Source of the DNA: Streptomyces roseochromogenus subsp. oscitans DS 12.976
Lineage (GTDB): Bacteria > Actinomycetota > Actinomycetes > Streptomycetales > Streptomycetaceae
Reading direction: 5' to 3'
NCBI RefSeq assembly: GCF_000497445.1
Contig: NZ_CM002285.1
Location: 8,578,694-8,642,693, forward strand
DNA length: 64,000 nt
A program made the position numbers and the translations under genes. Positions within the stretch are counted from its first letter, which is position 1, and every line of letters starts with the position of its first letter. Below the pieces are notes generated by a model. The model did not search any database. It had not been told where the DNA came from and saw nothing but the letters and a program-made list of their open reading frames with translations. Shown here piece by piece: positions 1 through 7,810 of the stretch.

Positions 1-1
1 C

Positions 2-610
2 TGGTCGGCCGCCTCGCACCTCGCCGCGACCCGGCAGGGCCTGGCCGCCGCCCGTGACGGCGGAACCGTCCTGCTGCTGCCGCTCGCCGTCGACGACAGC
101 GCCACCGACCTGGCCCGCCGCACCGCCCGCCAGCTGGGCACGGCCGTCCACCAACCCGTCACGGTCGGCGCCTCGGCCCCGGTCACCGGCCTCACCACGC
201 ACCCCGAGACCGTCGCCGCCGCCTACGCCGAGGGCCGGCGCTGTCTGGACGCGCTGCGCCTGCTGAACCGCGCCGGGGACGGCGCGGCGGCCGAGGACTT
301 CGGCTTCCTCGGCCTGCTCCTTGCGGGCGAACGGGACGTCGGCGGCTTCGTCGACCGCACCATCGGCCCGGTCGTGACCTACGACGAGCGACGCGGTACG
401 GAACTGCTACGCACCCTGGACGCCTACTTCGCCTGCGGGATGAGCCCGGCCCGCACCAAGGACGCGCTGCACGTCCACGTGAACACCGTCGCCCAGCGGC
501 TGGAGCGGGTGGGCCGGCTGCTGGGCGAGGACTGGCAGACCCCGGCCCGCGCCCTGGAGATCCAACTGGCCCTGCGGCTCCACCGGTTGGCGTCCCCGGA
601 CAGACGCTGA
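2..610 (+). CDS. PucR/CdaR-type transcriptional regulator, C-terminal part (5' cut by window)
   Basis: The frame is open from the first bases of the window, so this is the 3' part (about 202 codons) of a longer gene. The last 70 residues form the C-terminal helix-turn-helix typical of PucR/CdaR proteins: a first helix (LLRTLDAYFACG), then KDALHVHVNTVAQRLERVGRLLG, of which HVNTVAQRLERV is the recognition segment, and an ending like LEIQLALRLHRL. The upstream 130 residues resemble the GGDEF-like middle domain of this family. These proteins usually sense small metabolites and activate purine, sugar-acid or amino-acid genes. The neighbouring convergent transporter at 700-2076 is a possible target. 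The family call is confident; the ligand is unknown. Confidence 0.85.
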   Translation, partial: WSAASHLAATRQGLAAARDGGTVLLLPLAVDDSATDLARRTARQLGTAVHQPVTVGASAPVTGLTTHPETVAAAYAEGRRCLDALRLLNRAGDGAAAEDFGFLGLLLAGERDVGGFVDRTIGPVVTYDERRGTELLRTLDAYFACGMSPARTKDALHVHVNTVAQRLERVGRLLGEDWQTPARALEIQLALRLHRLASPDRR

Positions 611-637
611 CCCCCGTACGGATGTGCCGTACGGGGG
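611..637 (+). terminator. Intrinsic terminator after the PucR gene
   Basis: A perfect 11-bp inverted repeat (CCCCCGTACGG / CCGTACGGGGG) with a 5-base loop starts directly after the stop codon. It lies between two convergent genes and may act in both directions. There is no U-tract, as is common in actinomycetes. Confidence 0.75.
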
Positions 638-699
638 CCGGGGAAAGGGTGCGTGCAGGACAGCCGGGCCAGGGGGCACGCGCGGGTGAGCACCGCCGG

Positions 700-2076
700 T
701 CAGACCGTCCGCGCCTCCGCAGTGGGACTCGTACCGGCGGACTCGCCGCCCTCACCCTCGACACGGGCCAGGTCCCGGTGGCGTGTCTCCCGCGCCACAC
801 CCACGGCGGCCAGGGTCAGCACCGAGGCGGCGATCACGTACAGGGCGATCGGGGTGGAGCTGCCGTAGTCGTCGAGCAGGGCGGTGGCGATCAGCGGGGC
901 CGGTGCACCGGCCGCCACCGAGGCGAATTGAGCGCCGATGGACGCGCCCGAGTACCGCATCCGGGTGGCGAACATCTCGGCGAAGAAGGCGGCCTGGGGC
1001 GCGTACATGGCGCCGTGCAGCACGAGCCCGACGGTGACGGCCAGGACCAGATACCCGAACGAGCCGGTGTCCGCGAGCGAGAAGAACGGGAACATCCACA
1101 CACCGATACCGGCCGCGCCGAGCAGGTACACGGGCCGCCGCCCGACCCGGTCGGACAGCGCCCCCCAGGCCGGGATGACGGCGAAGTGCACGGCGGAGCC
1201 GATGAGTACGGCGTTGAGCGCGGTCTGTTTGGAGACGTCGGCCGATGTGGTGGCGTAGACGAGGACGAAGGCGGTGATGACGTAGTAGCTGATGTTCTCG
1301 GCCATGCGGGCGCCCATCGCCACCAGTATGTCCCGCCAGTGGTGGCGCAGCACGGAGACGAGCGGCAGCTTCTCCGGCTCCTCCGCCCGCCGGGACTCGG
1401 CCTGCGCCAACGCCTCCTTGAACACGGGCGATTCGTCGACGGACAGCCGGATCCACAGACCGATGAGCACGAGCACCCCGGAGAGCAGGAACGGGATCCG
1501 CCAGCCCCATGTCCCGAAGGCGTCGTCGGAGAGTACGGCGGTGAGCAGCGAGAGCACGCCGGTCGCGAGCAACTGGCCCGCCGGCGCGCCGGTCTGCGGC
1601 CACGAGGCCCAGAACCCGCGCCGCCGCGCGTCCCCGTGTTCCGACACCAGCAGGACGGCACCGCCCCACTCGCCGCCCAGCGCGAACCCCTGGACGAGCC
1701 GCAGAGTGGTCAGCAGCACGGGTGCGGCGGCCCCGACCGTGGCGTGCGTGGGCAGCAGCCCGATGGCGAACGTCGCCCCGCCCATCATCACCAGGCTCAG
1801 CACCAGCAGCTTCTTCCGCCCCAGCCGGTCGCCGTAGTGCCCGAACACGAGTGCCCCCAACGGGCGGGCCGCGAACCCGACGGCATACGTCAGAAACGAC
1901 AGCAGCGTCCCGACGAGCGGGTCGGAGTCCGGGAAGAACAGCTTGTTGAACACCAGCGCGGCGGCGGAGCCGTAGAGGAAGAAGTCGTACCACTCGATGG
2001 TGGTGCCGATGAGGCTGGCGGCGACGATACGGGGGAGTCTGGACGGGGCTGGTGGAGCGCTTGTGGGCGACGACAT
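700..2076 (-). CDS. MFS transporter, metabolite:H+ symporter (MHS) family
   Basis: A 458-residue integral membrane protein. The N-terminal motif GTTIEWYDFFLYG and the loop GHYGDRLGRKK are hallmarks of the MHS branch (ProP, ShiA, KgtP, citrate carriers), which imports osmolytes or organic acids with protons. A second MFS signature, SDRVGRRPVY, sits in the middle loop, and about 12 hydrophobic segments follow the usual 6+6 layout. The ATG at 2076 was chosen because AGGAAG lies 8-10 bases upstream and the family motif starts near residue 20; the frame stays open further upstream but without homology. It converges with the PucR-type gene. The substrate cannot be told from sequence. Confidence 0.9.
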   Translation of the reverse strand: MSSPTSAPPAPSRLPRIVAASLIGTTIEWYDFFLYGSAAALVFNKLFFPDSDPLVGTLLSFLTYAVGFAARPLGALVFGHYGDRLGRKKLLVLSLVMMGGATFAIGLLPTHATVGAAAPVLLTTLRLVQGFALGGEWGGAVLLVSEHGDARRRGFWASWPQTGAPAGQLLATGVLSLLTAVLSDDAFGTWGWRIPFLLSGVLVLIGLWIRLSVDESPVFKEALAQAESRRAEEPEKLPLVSVLRHHWRDILVAMGARMAENISYYVITAFVLVYATTSADVSKQTALNAVLIGSAVHFAVIPAWGALSDRVGRRPVYLLGAAGIGVWMFPFFSLADTGSFGYLVLAVTVGLVLHGAMYAPQAAFFAEMFATRMRYSGASIGAQFASVAAGAPAPLIATALLDDYGSSTPIALYVIAASVLTLAAVGVARETRHRDLARVEGEGGESAGTSPTAEARTV

Positions 2077-2153
2077 CGGCACCACTTCCTGGCGTTCGAC
2101 GGGGACGTTTGCGTGTCGCCACACCGTAGGAACGTGCAGGTCAGAGGCGTATG

Positions 2154-2166
2154 TGGTGGGACACCA
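2154..2166. promoter_or_regulatory. Candidate operator upstream of the MHS transporter
   Basis: A 13-base perfect palindrome, TGGTG-GGA-CACCA, lies 78 bp upstream of the transporter start. It is short and single, so this is only a candidate. Confidence 0.3.
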
Positions 2167-2304
2167 TAGTTTCGGGCTTCGGAGTGCGCGCACACACCAT
2201 GAAGGCGCTGCTGGAGAAGCCGCAGAACGGGCGCCACAGTGCTGGGGCCTGCGGGGCGCGTAGTTCCCGGGCCGCGGTGCACGTGCGCGGGTTGTAGACG
2301 CAGC

Positions 2305-2501
2305 CTTGAAGAGGCAGCCGACAGCATGAAGAAGTACGGCGGCTTCATCCCGGGCATCCGGGCCGGCCGCCCGACGGCCGAGTATGTCGGCTACGTGCTC
2401 AACCGGATCACCTGGCCGGGCTCCCTGTATCTCGGACTGATCGCGCTCGTACCAACAGCGGCGTTGAGCAGCAGCACAACTACGAAGGGTTCCTCCGCTG
2501 A
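2305..2501 (+). pseudogene. secY relic: internally deleted C-terminal part of the SecY translocase subunit
   Basis: From 2305 the translation contains [20 protein letters not shown] followed by [19 protein letters not shown], a stretch highly conserved in actinobacterial SecY (cytoplasmic loop C5 and TM9). About 45 codons later the reading moves to another frame that encodes [11 protein letters not shown] and a stop, matching the SecY carboxyl terminus (normally QLQQRNYEGFLR). The segment that normally lies between (TM10 region, roughly 55-65 residues) is missing. There is no start region and no ribosomal-protein neighbours, so this is a stray, internally deleted duplicate rather than the housekeeping gene. 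Confidence 0.85.
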
Positions 2502-2539
2502 CACGAATCGTCCCCCTCAGACCCCCTGGGGGCCGTCCA

Positions 2540-2660
2540 ACGAGAGTCCCGGGAACGGCGGCGTGCACCTCAGCTTTGCGGACGGCCCACCTGGTCGGGT
2601 AATTCGGTCGGATCTCCGCGACCATGCGCACCGCACGTTCGCGAAGCTCAGCGGGGTGGG
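2540..2660 (-). mobile_element. IS3-family transposase OrfA relic
   Basis: Read on the minus strand, the sequence encodes [20 protein letters not shown], the characteristic start of IS3-family OrfA (helix-turn-helix subunit), then jumps to VRKAEV, which normally lies some 30 residues further on. The fragment is too short and too deleted to be active. It adjoins the secY relic and may mark the event that brought it here. Confidence 0.65.
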
Positions 2661-2819
2661 GGGACGGACGGACGTGCCATGGCTCGATCCTCTGGGGGAG
2701 TCGGAGCCTCCCTCAGAGCCGGAGCGGTTCACAGGCTCGATGCCGTCAGGGCACGGATCAACTGTGTCGGCCCGACCGTGGTGGCCGAGTCCTGGCGTAC
2801 GAGCCCTTCTTCAGGCCCC

Positions 2820-3062
2820 TCAGTCGATCGCCCACTGCTGCAGCGTGGAATTGGTGTCCGTCTGCAGCAAAACCGGTGCACCGTCCGACGTGGATGCCGT
2901 CGTCAGGAACAGTCCGCTGTGGACATTGGTGATGGTGTAGTCGCCGGACGGCAACGGGGCGACGTGCCGTTCCTGGTTGCTGTTGCCGGTACAGCTCCAC
3001 TGGATCACGGCGGTGCCAGGTGCGGTACCGCCTCCGTAGTCATCGGCGCACAGCTTCGAGTA
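2820..3062 (-). pseudogene. Ricin-type beta-trefoil (CBM13) lectin domain fragment
   Basis: The minus strand encodes KLCADDYGGGTAPGTAVIQW, then [34 protein letters not shown] and a stop. The Q-x-W repeats (VIQW, LQQW) and the GxAxxLxQ pattern are those of a ricin B lectin repeat as found at the C-terminus of secreted actinobacterial glycosidases and proteases. Only one repeat and a half remains, with no signal peptide or catalytic domain, so it is a 3' remnant of a secreted protein gene. Confidence 0.65.
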
Positions 3063-3075
3063 CGCGTTGGCAAAG

Positions 3076-3570
3076 AGCGTGCTGGGTCAGCGAGGTGTCG
3101 AAGGGCTCACCGTTGAAGCCACTCATGACCAGCACCGGGTATCCGTGCCACTTACCTTGAGGTGCGCTCGTGGAAGTAGGCGAGGGTTTCCCCGACAACC
3201 GCGCGGTAGGCAGCCGACTCCAGGCGCTCGCCCCGGCGGGACGGCCAGTGATTGGCGAAGACCGCCCATGTCCACCCTTGCCGAGTTTTGAAGTTGACCT
3301 GGAAGATCTCGCGGGTTCCGGTACGGCGCATGACCACATGCGGGAACCGCTGGTCGGCAGGTGCCGTGAACAGGGCAGCATCGAAGAGGAACGCCATGTC
3401 GACACCGCGCTGATCGGAGGTAAGGCACGTCGGTTCTGGACGGCGAGCTCTCGGTCAGCCTTCGTTGTACGCAAGGGGGAAGATCATCGATGAGGGCTGG
3501 CCTTGGCCGACGACGTCGTTGATGCGTTGGAACCCTCGGCGGTTCTCCGGCCTTTCACCTCACCGCGTAG
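3076..3570 (-). pseudogene. Endonuclease/exonuclease/phosphatase (EEP) family relic
   Basis: Minus-strand pieces in different frames align in order with an EEP-fold protein: RRGFQRINDV, then FDAALFTAPADQRFPHVVMR, REIFQVNFKTRQGWTWAVF, the NHWPSR motif, and after a frame change VLVMSGFNGEPFDTSLTQHA. The last piece corresponds to the GDFNDEPFD metal-binding motif, with the aspartate already lost (SGFNGEP). Several stops and at least two frame changes make it non-functional. It runs into the ricin fragment on the same strand, so both may come from one ancestral locus. Confidence 0.7.
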
Positions 3571-3848
3571 CCGCATGCCAACGGGTAGATGCTCTGGGGC
3601 ACGTCTCACTCGATGGTGTGAGACAACGGCAGTAACTTCCAGACTCTGTGAGTAGTCCGCGTACATTCGCTCGCCGTGGCAGATACCAAAACGTGCTGGC
3701 TGACGCTGGTCCAGCCGTCGGCACCGGACGCGGCGGAAGATGAGCCCGCCGTGCCGTCGGTCGTCTCCGACTTCCGACCTGTCCCCACTGCACCCTCGCC
3801 TGTCCCCGGACGCGCGAGGGTCCGGCGCACCCTCCCGGACCGCGTCTC

Positions 3849-5045
3849 ATGAGCACCATCGTCACACCGGTTGGCAAACGCCCCGACCTGACGGCCTTCA
3901 TCCGGCTCCCGTACGACCTTTACCTCGACGACCCGCTGTGGGTGGCCCCGCTGGAGCGGGAGCGGCGCTCCTTCCTGCATCCGGCCCGCAATCCGTACCA
4001 CCGGGTGGCCACGGTCCGTCTCTTCCTCGCGCGCCGCCACGGCACCGTCGTCGGCAGGATCGCGGCGGCCGTCGACCCGCGCTACAACGAGCGACACGAC
4101 CCGCATTGCGGACTGATCGGCCTCTTCGAGTGCATCGACGACACCGAGACTGCGGCCGCGCTCTTCGACGCTGCGGACGGCTGGCTCGCCGCGCAGGGGA
4201 TGTGCCGTACCTTCGGCCCCCTCAATTTCACTGCCAACGACGAGTGCGGACTGCAGGTCTTTGGATTCGACCAGCCGCACGTCCTGCTGCTCCCACGCAA
4301 CCCGCCGTACTACACGGAACTGTTCTCCGCATGTGGATTCAAAAAGGCCAAGGATCTCGTCTCCTATTCCATTCAGATGCCCTGCGACGGAGAACCTCCA
4401 AGCGAATACCGTGAATCCGCGGAACGAGCCCTCGCCACTCCGGGCCTCACGGTGCGGCCGATGGACCCGAAGAAGACAGAAACCGATGTGGCGATCGTCC
4501 GGGACCTCTACAACGACACGTTCGCGCACAACTACGCCTTCGTCCCCATCGACGACGCGGAATTCGGCTACATGGTGAAACAGCTGAAACCCCTTCTGCG
4601 CCCCGACCTCCTGCAGATCGCCGAGATCCACGGGGAGCCCGTCGCCTTCCTTCTGTGCCTTCCAGACGCCCACCAGGCGCTCCGCGCAGCCCGTGGCCGT
4701 CTCACCACCTTCGGCCTGCCTCTTGGGCTGATGCGGATCGCGCGGGCCACCCGCCGCATCGATCGTGTTCGCATCGTTGCCATCGGCGTGGCAAAGGGGC
4801 ACCGTTCCCACGGCATCGCCGCGGCCATGCTCACGCAGGCCCAACGCGCCGCCTTCCGTCTCAGATACACCGAGCTCTCGTACTCCTGGGTCCTGGAGGA
4901 CAACCATGCCTCGCGCCGGCACGCCGAGGCCCTCGGTGGCGTCCACACCCAGACCCACCGGCTCTACGCGCGCGGGACGGGCCATGCAGCGTCCCGCACC
5001 AGTGCTACGGCGGAGCCCAGGGGGAGGAGCACACTCTCGTTGTAA
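3849..5045 (+). CDS. YghO-like GNAT-fold N-acyltransferase
   Basis: A 398-residue soluble protein without signal peptide. The N-terminal region (PYDLYLDDPLWVAPLERERR, then HPARNPYHRV and VVGRIAA) and the segment GPLNFTANDECGL are diagnostic of the YghO-like family with two GNAT-related halves. The C-terminal half carries VAKGHRSHGIAAAML, an acyl-CoA-binding loop of the R/Q-x-x-G-x-G/A type. As I recall, relatives of this family act as N-acyltransferases in bacterial ceramide synthesis; that link was not checked here. It lies 466 bp upstream of an alpha-oxoamine synthase, KAS and ACP set on the same strand, which would fit N-acylation of an aminoketone. The enzymatic role is inference; the family call is firm. 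Confidence 0.8.
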   Translation: MSTIVTPVGKRPDLTAFIRLPYDLYLDDPLWVAPLERERRSFLHPARNPYHRVATVRLFLARRHGTVVGRIAAAVDPRYNERHDPHCGLIGLFECIDDTETAAALFDAADGWLAAQGMCRTFGPLNFTANDECGLQVFGFDQPHVLLLPRNPPYYTELFSACGFKKAKDLVSYSIQMPCDGEPPSEYRESAERALATPGLTVRPMDPKKTETDVAIVRDLYNDTFAHNYAFVPIDDAEFGYMVKQLKPLLRPDLLQIAEIHGEPVAFLLCLPDAHQALRAARGRLTTFGLPLGLMRIARATRRIDRVRIVAIGVAKGHRSHGIAAAMLTQAQRAAFRLRYTELSYSWVLEDNHASRRHAEALGGVHTQTHRLYARGTGHAASRTSATAEPRGRSTLSL

Positions 5046-5511
5046 CGCCGGGCGAGCGCCTCCAGGGCAGCGGGGCGCGCACGGCGCCCCGGCGCGTGGC
5101 AGCTTGTTCGATTGACAGACCCAGCTTGTCCGGCCCAAGGGACAGTGCATCGAGAGGTTGCTGTCACTTCGAGAGCTGCTACCGGTTATTGACTCAGGTT
5201 TCGGATGTCAGTTTCTCGTTGACAATGTCCCTTCCTCGGACTTTGGGACACCGATGTGAGACGAACGTCCGCTCAACGCGAAGGCGGTTCGTCCCTTGGG
5301 TCTTCGGAGTCCGTGAGTGGCTCTGTCCCTGGGCCGAGCGAAGGGTGGTGTTCTTGGTCCCGTTCGTGCTTCTGCGCGCCTCCCTGTGCTCTCCCCTCTG
5401 GGAGTGACGGTCGCGGGCGACCGGGATGAAGGTGTGGCGATACTGGCTGGCGCCCAATTCGGGTTCTTCTGATGGGCGGTACCTCGAATGAGATGTGAGG
5501 TGAGATCCCTT
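5046..5511. other. Intergenic region before the alpha-oxoamine synthase gene
   Basis: 466 bases without a convincing gene in any frame. G+C is lower than in the flanking genes. A TTGACA hexamer at 5219-5224 could be a -35 element, but no good -10 box follows at 17 bp. The region separates the N-acyltransferase from the synthase, so the two are probably separate transcription units. Confidence 0.5.
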
Positions 5512-6768
5512 ATGTGCGTTGTGACCGATGTCCCTGAGGTGCCGTCCCGCCGGCAGGCCATGGACGGATTCATCGCGCGATCATCAGGCATTGCCGAGAC
5601 CGCGCGTGCTTACGTCGGGTGGCGTGGCCGGCAGAGCAACCAGGTCTACGGCAGACCGCTTTGCGGGCTGCCGGGCGCGGTGGGGGCGATGCTCCGTGCG
5701 GACACCGGGGATACGCAGGACGTCATCAACATGGCGTCGTACAACTACCTGGGTCTGGCCGGGCGTCCGGAGATCACTCAGGCCGTTCGCGAGGTGTTGG
5801 AGTCCTACGGTGCCGGTTCCGGAGGGGCTCCGCTGGCGTGTGGGACCACGCCGTTACACGGTGCGTTGGAACGAGATCTGGCCCAGCACTGCGGGCAGGA
5901 CGATGCCGCGCTGTTCTCCAGCGGCTATGCCGCCAACCTCGGGCTCATCGCCGGCATGATGCGGCCGGGGGACACAGTGGTCCTGGATCGTCATGCACAC
6001 GCCTCGGCCGTCGATGGTGTGAGGCTGTCGGGTGCACAGTTGCGGGTGTTCCGCCACAACGATCCCGAGGATCTTGAGACCGTGTTGAAGCAGGTGCCTT
6101 GCACAGGCGAGCGGCTCGTGTGCATCGAGGGACTGTATTCGATGGACGGTGACGTGCCCGAGCTGAAGGCCATGGTGGACGTCGCAGGTCGGTACGGTGC
6201 CCGCGTCGTGCTGGATGAGGCGCACTCCGAATTCTGCTTCGGCGCCACGGGCGGGGGGCTTACAGAAGTCCAGGGCGTGAAGGTCGACTTCCATGTCGGC
6301 ACGCTGTCGAAGGCACTGTGCGTGCAGGGCGGGTTCATCGCGGGAGACGCCGCGGTCATGCAGTGGCTGAGGGATCTGGCCAGGTCGCGGCTGTTCTCGG
6401 GGAGCCTGTCTCCCGTGCTGGTCGCCGCGGCGACGGCGGCGCTGCGCATCTCCCGCAGCGAGCCGCAACTGCGGGAGAGGCTCGCGGAGAACTCCCGGCT
6501 GCTGCGCGAGCGCATGCGGGCCCAGGGCATCGATGTCCTGGGCAGCGACCATGTGGTTCCGGTGGTGACGGGAGAGGAAGAGACGTGCGTCCGGGCGGCT
6601 CACAAGCTGAGCACTCAGGGGATCCACGTCTTCCCCGTTGTCTACCCCGCCGTCGGCATCGGGCGGGCCCGGCTGCGGATGACCGTCACCGCCGATCATC
6701 AGCCGCATCAGCTGGGCATGGTCGCGGACGCGTTGGTCGCGGCAGTGGCCGAGGCGAGGGGCGACTGA
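5512..6768 (+). CDS. Alpha-oxoamine synthase (PLP-dependent; KAPA synthase / serine palmitoyltransferase family)
   Basis: This family joins an amino acid to an acyl thioester with loss of CO2, giving an alpha-aminoketone. The 418-residue protein has the family order: MASYNYLGLAG near residue 75, the glycine-rich GAGSGGAP, FSSGYAANLG, the PLP-contacting LDEAHSEF (Asp and His) and the Schiff-base lysine K267 in TLSKALCVQGGFIAG. ASYNYLGL resembles serine palmitoyltransferases more than BioF. The start at 5512 follows a GAGG site 11 bases upstream; an upstream in-frame ATG at 5488 has a poorer site. One in-frame TTA codon (5854-5856) suggests bldA control. KAS III starts 6 bp downstream. The amino-acid and acyl substrates are unknown. 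Confidence 0.88.
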   Translation: MCVVTDVPEVPSRRQAMDGFIARSSGIAETARAYVGWRGRQSNQVYGRPLCGLPGAVGAMLRADTGDTQDVINMASYNYLGLAGRPEITQAVREVLESYGAGSGGAPLACGTTPLHGALERDLAQHCGQDDAALFSSGYAANLGLIAGMMRPGDTVVLDRHAHASAVDGVRLSGAQLRVFRHNDPEDLETVLKQVPCTGERLVCIEGLYSMDGDVPELKAMVDVAGRYGARVVLDEAHSEFCFGATGGGLTEVQGVKVDFHVGTLSKALCVQGGFIAGDAAVMQWLRDLARSRLFSGSLSPVLVAAATAALRISRSEPQLRERLAENSRLLRERMRAQGIDVLGSDHVVPVVTGEEETCVRAAHKLSTQGIHVFPVVYPAVGIGRARLRMTVTADHQPHQLGMVADALVAAVAEARGD

Positions 6769-6774
6769 TCGGTC

Positions 6775-7810
6775 ATGCGTGGGGTGACACTGCGCGGTAT
6801 CAGTGGCTGGCTGCCCGCGCACGTGGTCAGCAACGAGGAGATCGGCGCCGGTCTCGGTGTCAGCGGGGAGTGGATCGAGCGCCGGACCGGCATCTGTGAG
6901 CGCAGGCGCGTGGCTCCCGGCACCGCGGCCTCCGATCTGGCGGTGGCGGCCGCCGCACCGTTGATTGAGCAGGCCACCAATCCTGTGCAGGCGGTCGTGG
7001 TCGCGACGATGTCGCCTGACCATCCCTGCCCGGCCACCGCGCCGCTGGGCTGGTGGCGGCGCGTCTGGGACTGGGCGGTGTGGCCGCGTGGGATGTGAAC
7101 GCTGCCTGTGCCGGCTTCCTGTACGCCTTGGCCTGTGCCGCCGCCATGGTTGCGGCCGAGCAGGCCGACGCTGTCCTGGTCATCGGCACGGATGTGATGA
7201 GCAGTCTGGTGGACCCCTCGGACCGTGACACGGCCGTGGTCTTCGGGGACGGAGCCGGGGCCGTGCTGCTGGAGGCTGCCGATCGGGGAGAGGCTGGTAC
7301 GTTCGGACCGTTTGATCTGGGCACCGACGGTGCGCTGGCCGGGCTGGTCATCACGCCTGCAGGCGGTTCCCGCCGCCCGCACACCACGGGCGGCGGTGAC
7401 GGCCGGCACCTGCGGATGGAGGGACGCCAGGTCTTCCGGCAGGCGGTCGAACGCATGGCTGCCTCGGCCCGGGCCGTGGTCGATGCCGCGGGGTGGACCC
7501 TCGGCAGGTGGACTGGCTGGTCGGCCATCAGGCCAACGCCAGGATCCTCGCCCTCGTCGGCGATGTCCTGGGCATCGAGCCGGAGCGCCGCGTCGTGTGC
7601 CTGGAGCGGACCGGCAACACCGCTACCGCCTCGATTCCGCTCGCGCTCAGTCAGCTCGCCTCCTCGGGGAGGCTGCGAGCCGGTGACCGTGTGGTCCTGA
7701 CCTCGTTCGGTGGTGGCCTGTCGTGGGGCTCCACCACCCTGATCTGGCCGCGTGCCGTGGCAGTGTCCGAGCCCGGCGCCGAGAGGTTTTCGACGGGGGC
7801 TTCGGCATGA
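6775..7810 (+). pseudogene. 3-oxoacyl-ACP synthase III (KAS III, FabH-like) with two frameshifts
   Basis: The three active-site landmarks of KAS III are present but spread over three frames: the N-terminal domain with WIERRTGI in frame one, the cysteine motif DVNAACAGFLYAL in a second, and the histidine (GHQANARIL) and asparagine (ERTGNTATASIPLAL) motifs in a third. The first shift coincides with a tandem 5-bp duplication (GCTGG at 7044-7048 and 7049-7053). The second is explained by one missing C in the CCC run near 7490. If both are real the gene is dead; if the second is a sequence error, the first still breaks it. The stop TGA overlaps the next start (ATGA), so the operon once had translational coupling. 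Confidence 0.85.

Noticed and set aside
192..800. Long minus-strand frames opposite the PucR gene
   Set aside because: They are mirror frames caused by G+C bias. The plus-strand frame shows a clear PucR helix-turn-helix and ends at a terminator.
622..2169. 515-codon plus-strand frame opposite the MHS transporter
   Set aside because: Composition is low-complexity (Gly, Arg, Gln) and the minus strand carries all transporter motifs.
2679..2820. Plus-strand piece resembling a short-chain dehydrogenase ([15 protein letters not shown])
   Set aside because: Only one weak motif of about 14 residues, no Rossmann or YxxxK motif nearby.
3606..5150. 514-codon minus-strand frame opposite the N-acyltransferase
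   Set aside because: No family resemblance; the plus strand has conserved YghO-like blocks and GNAT loop.
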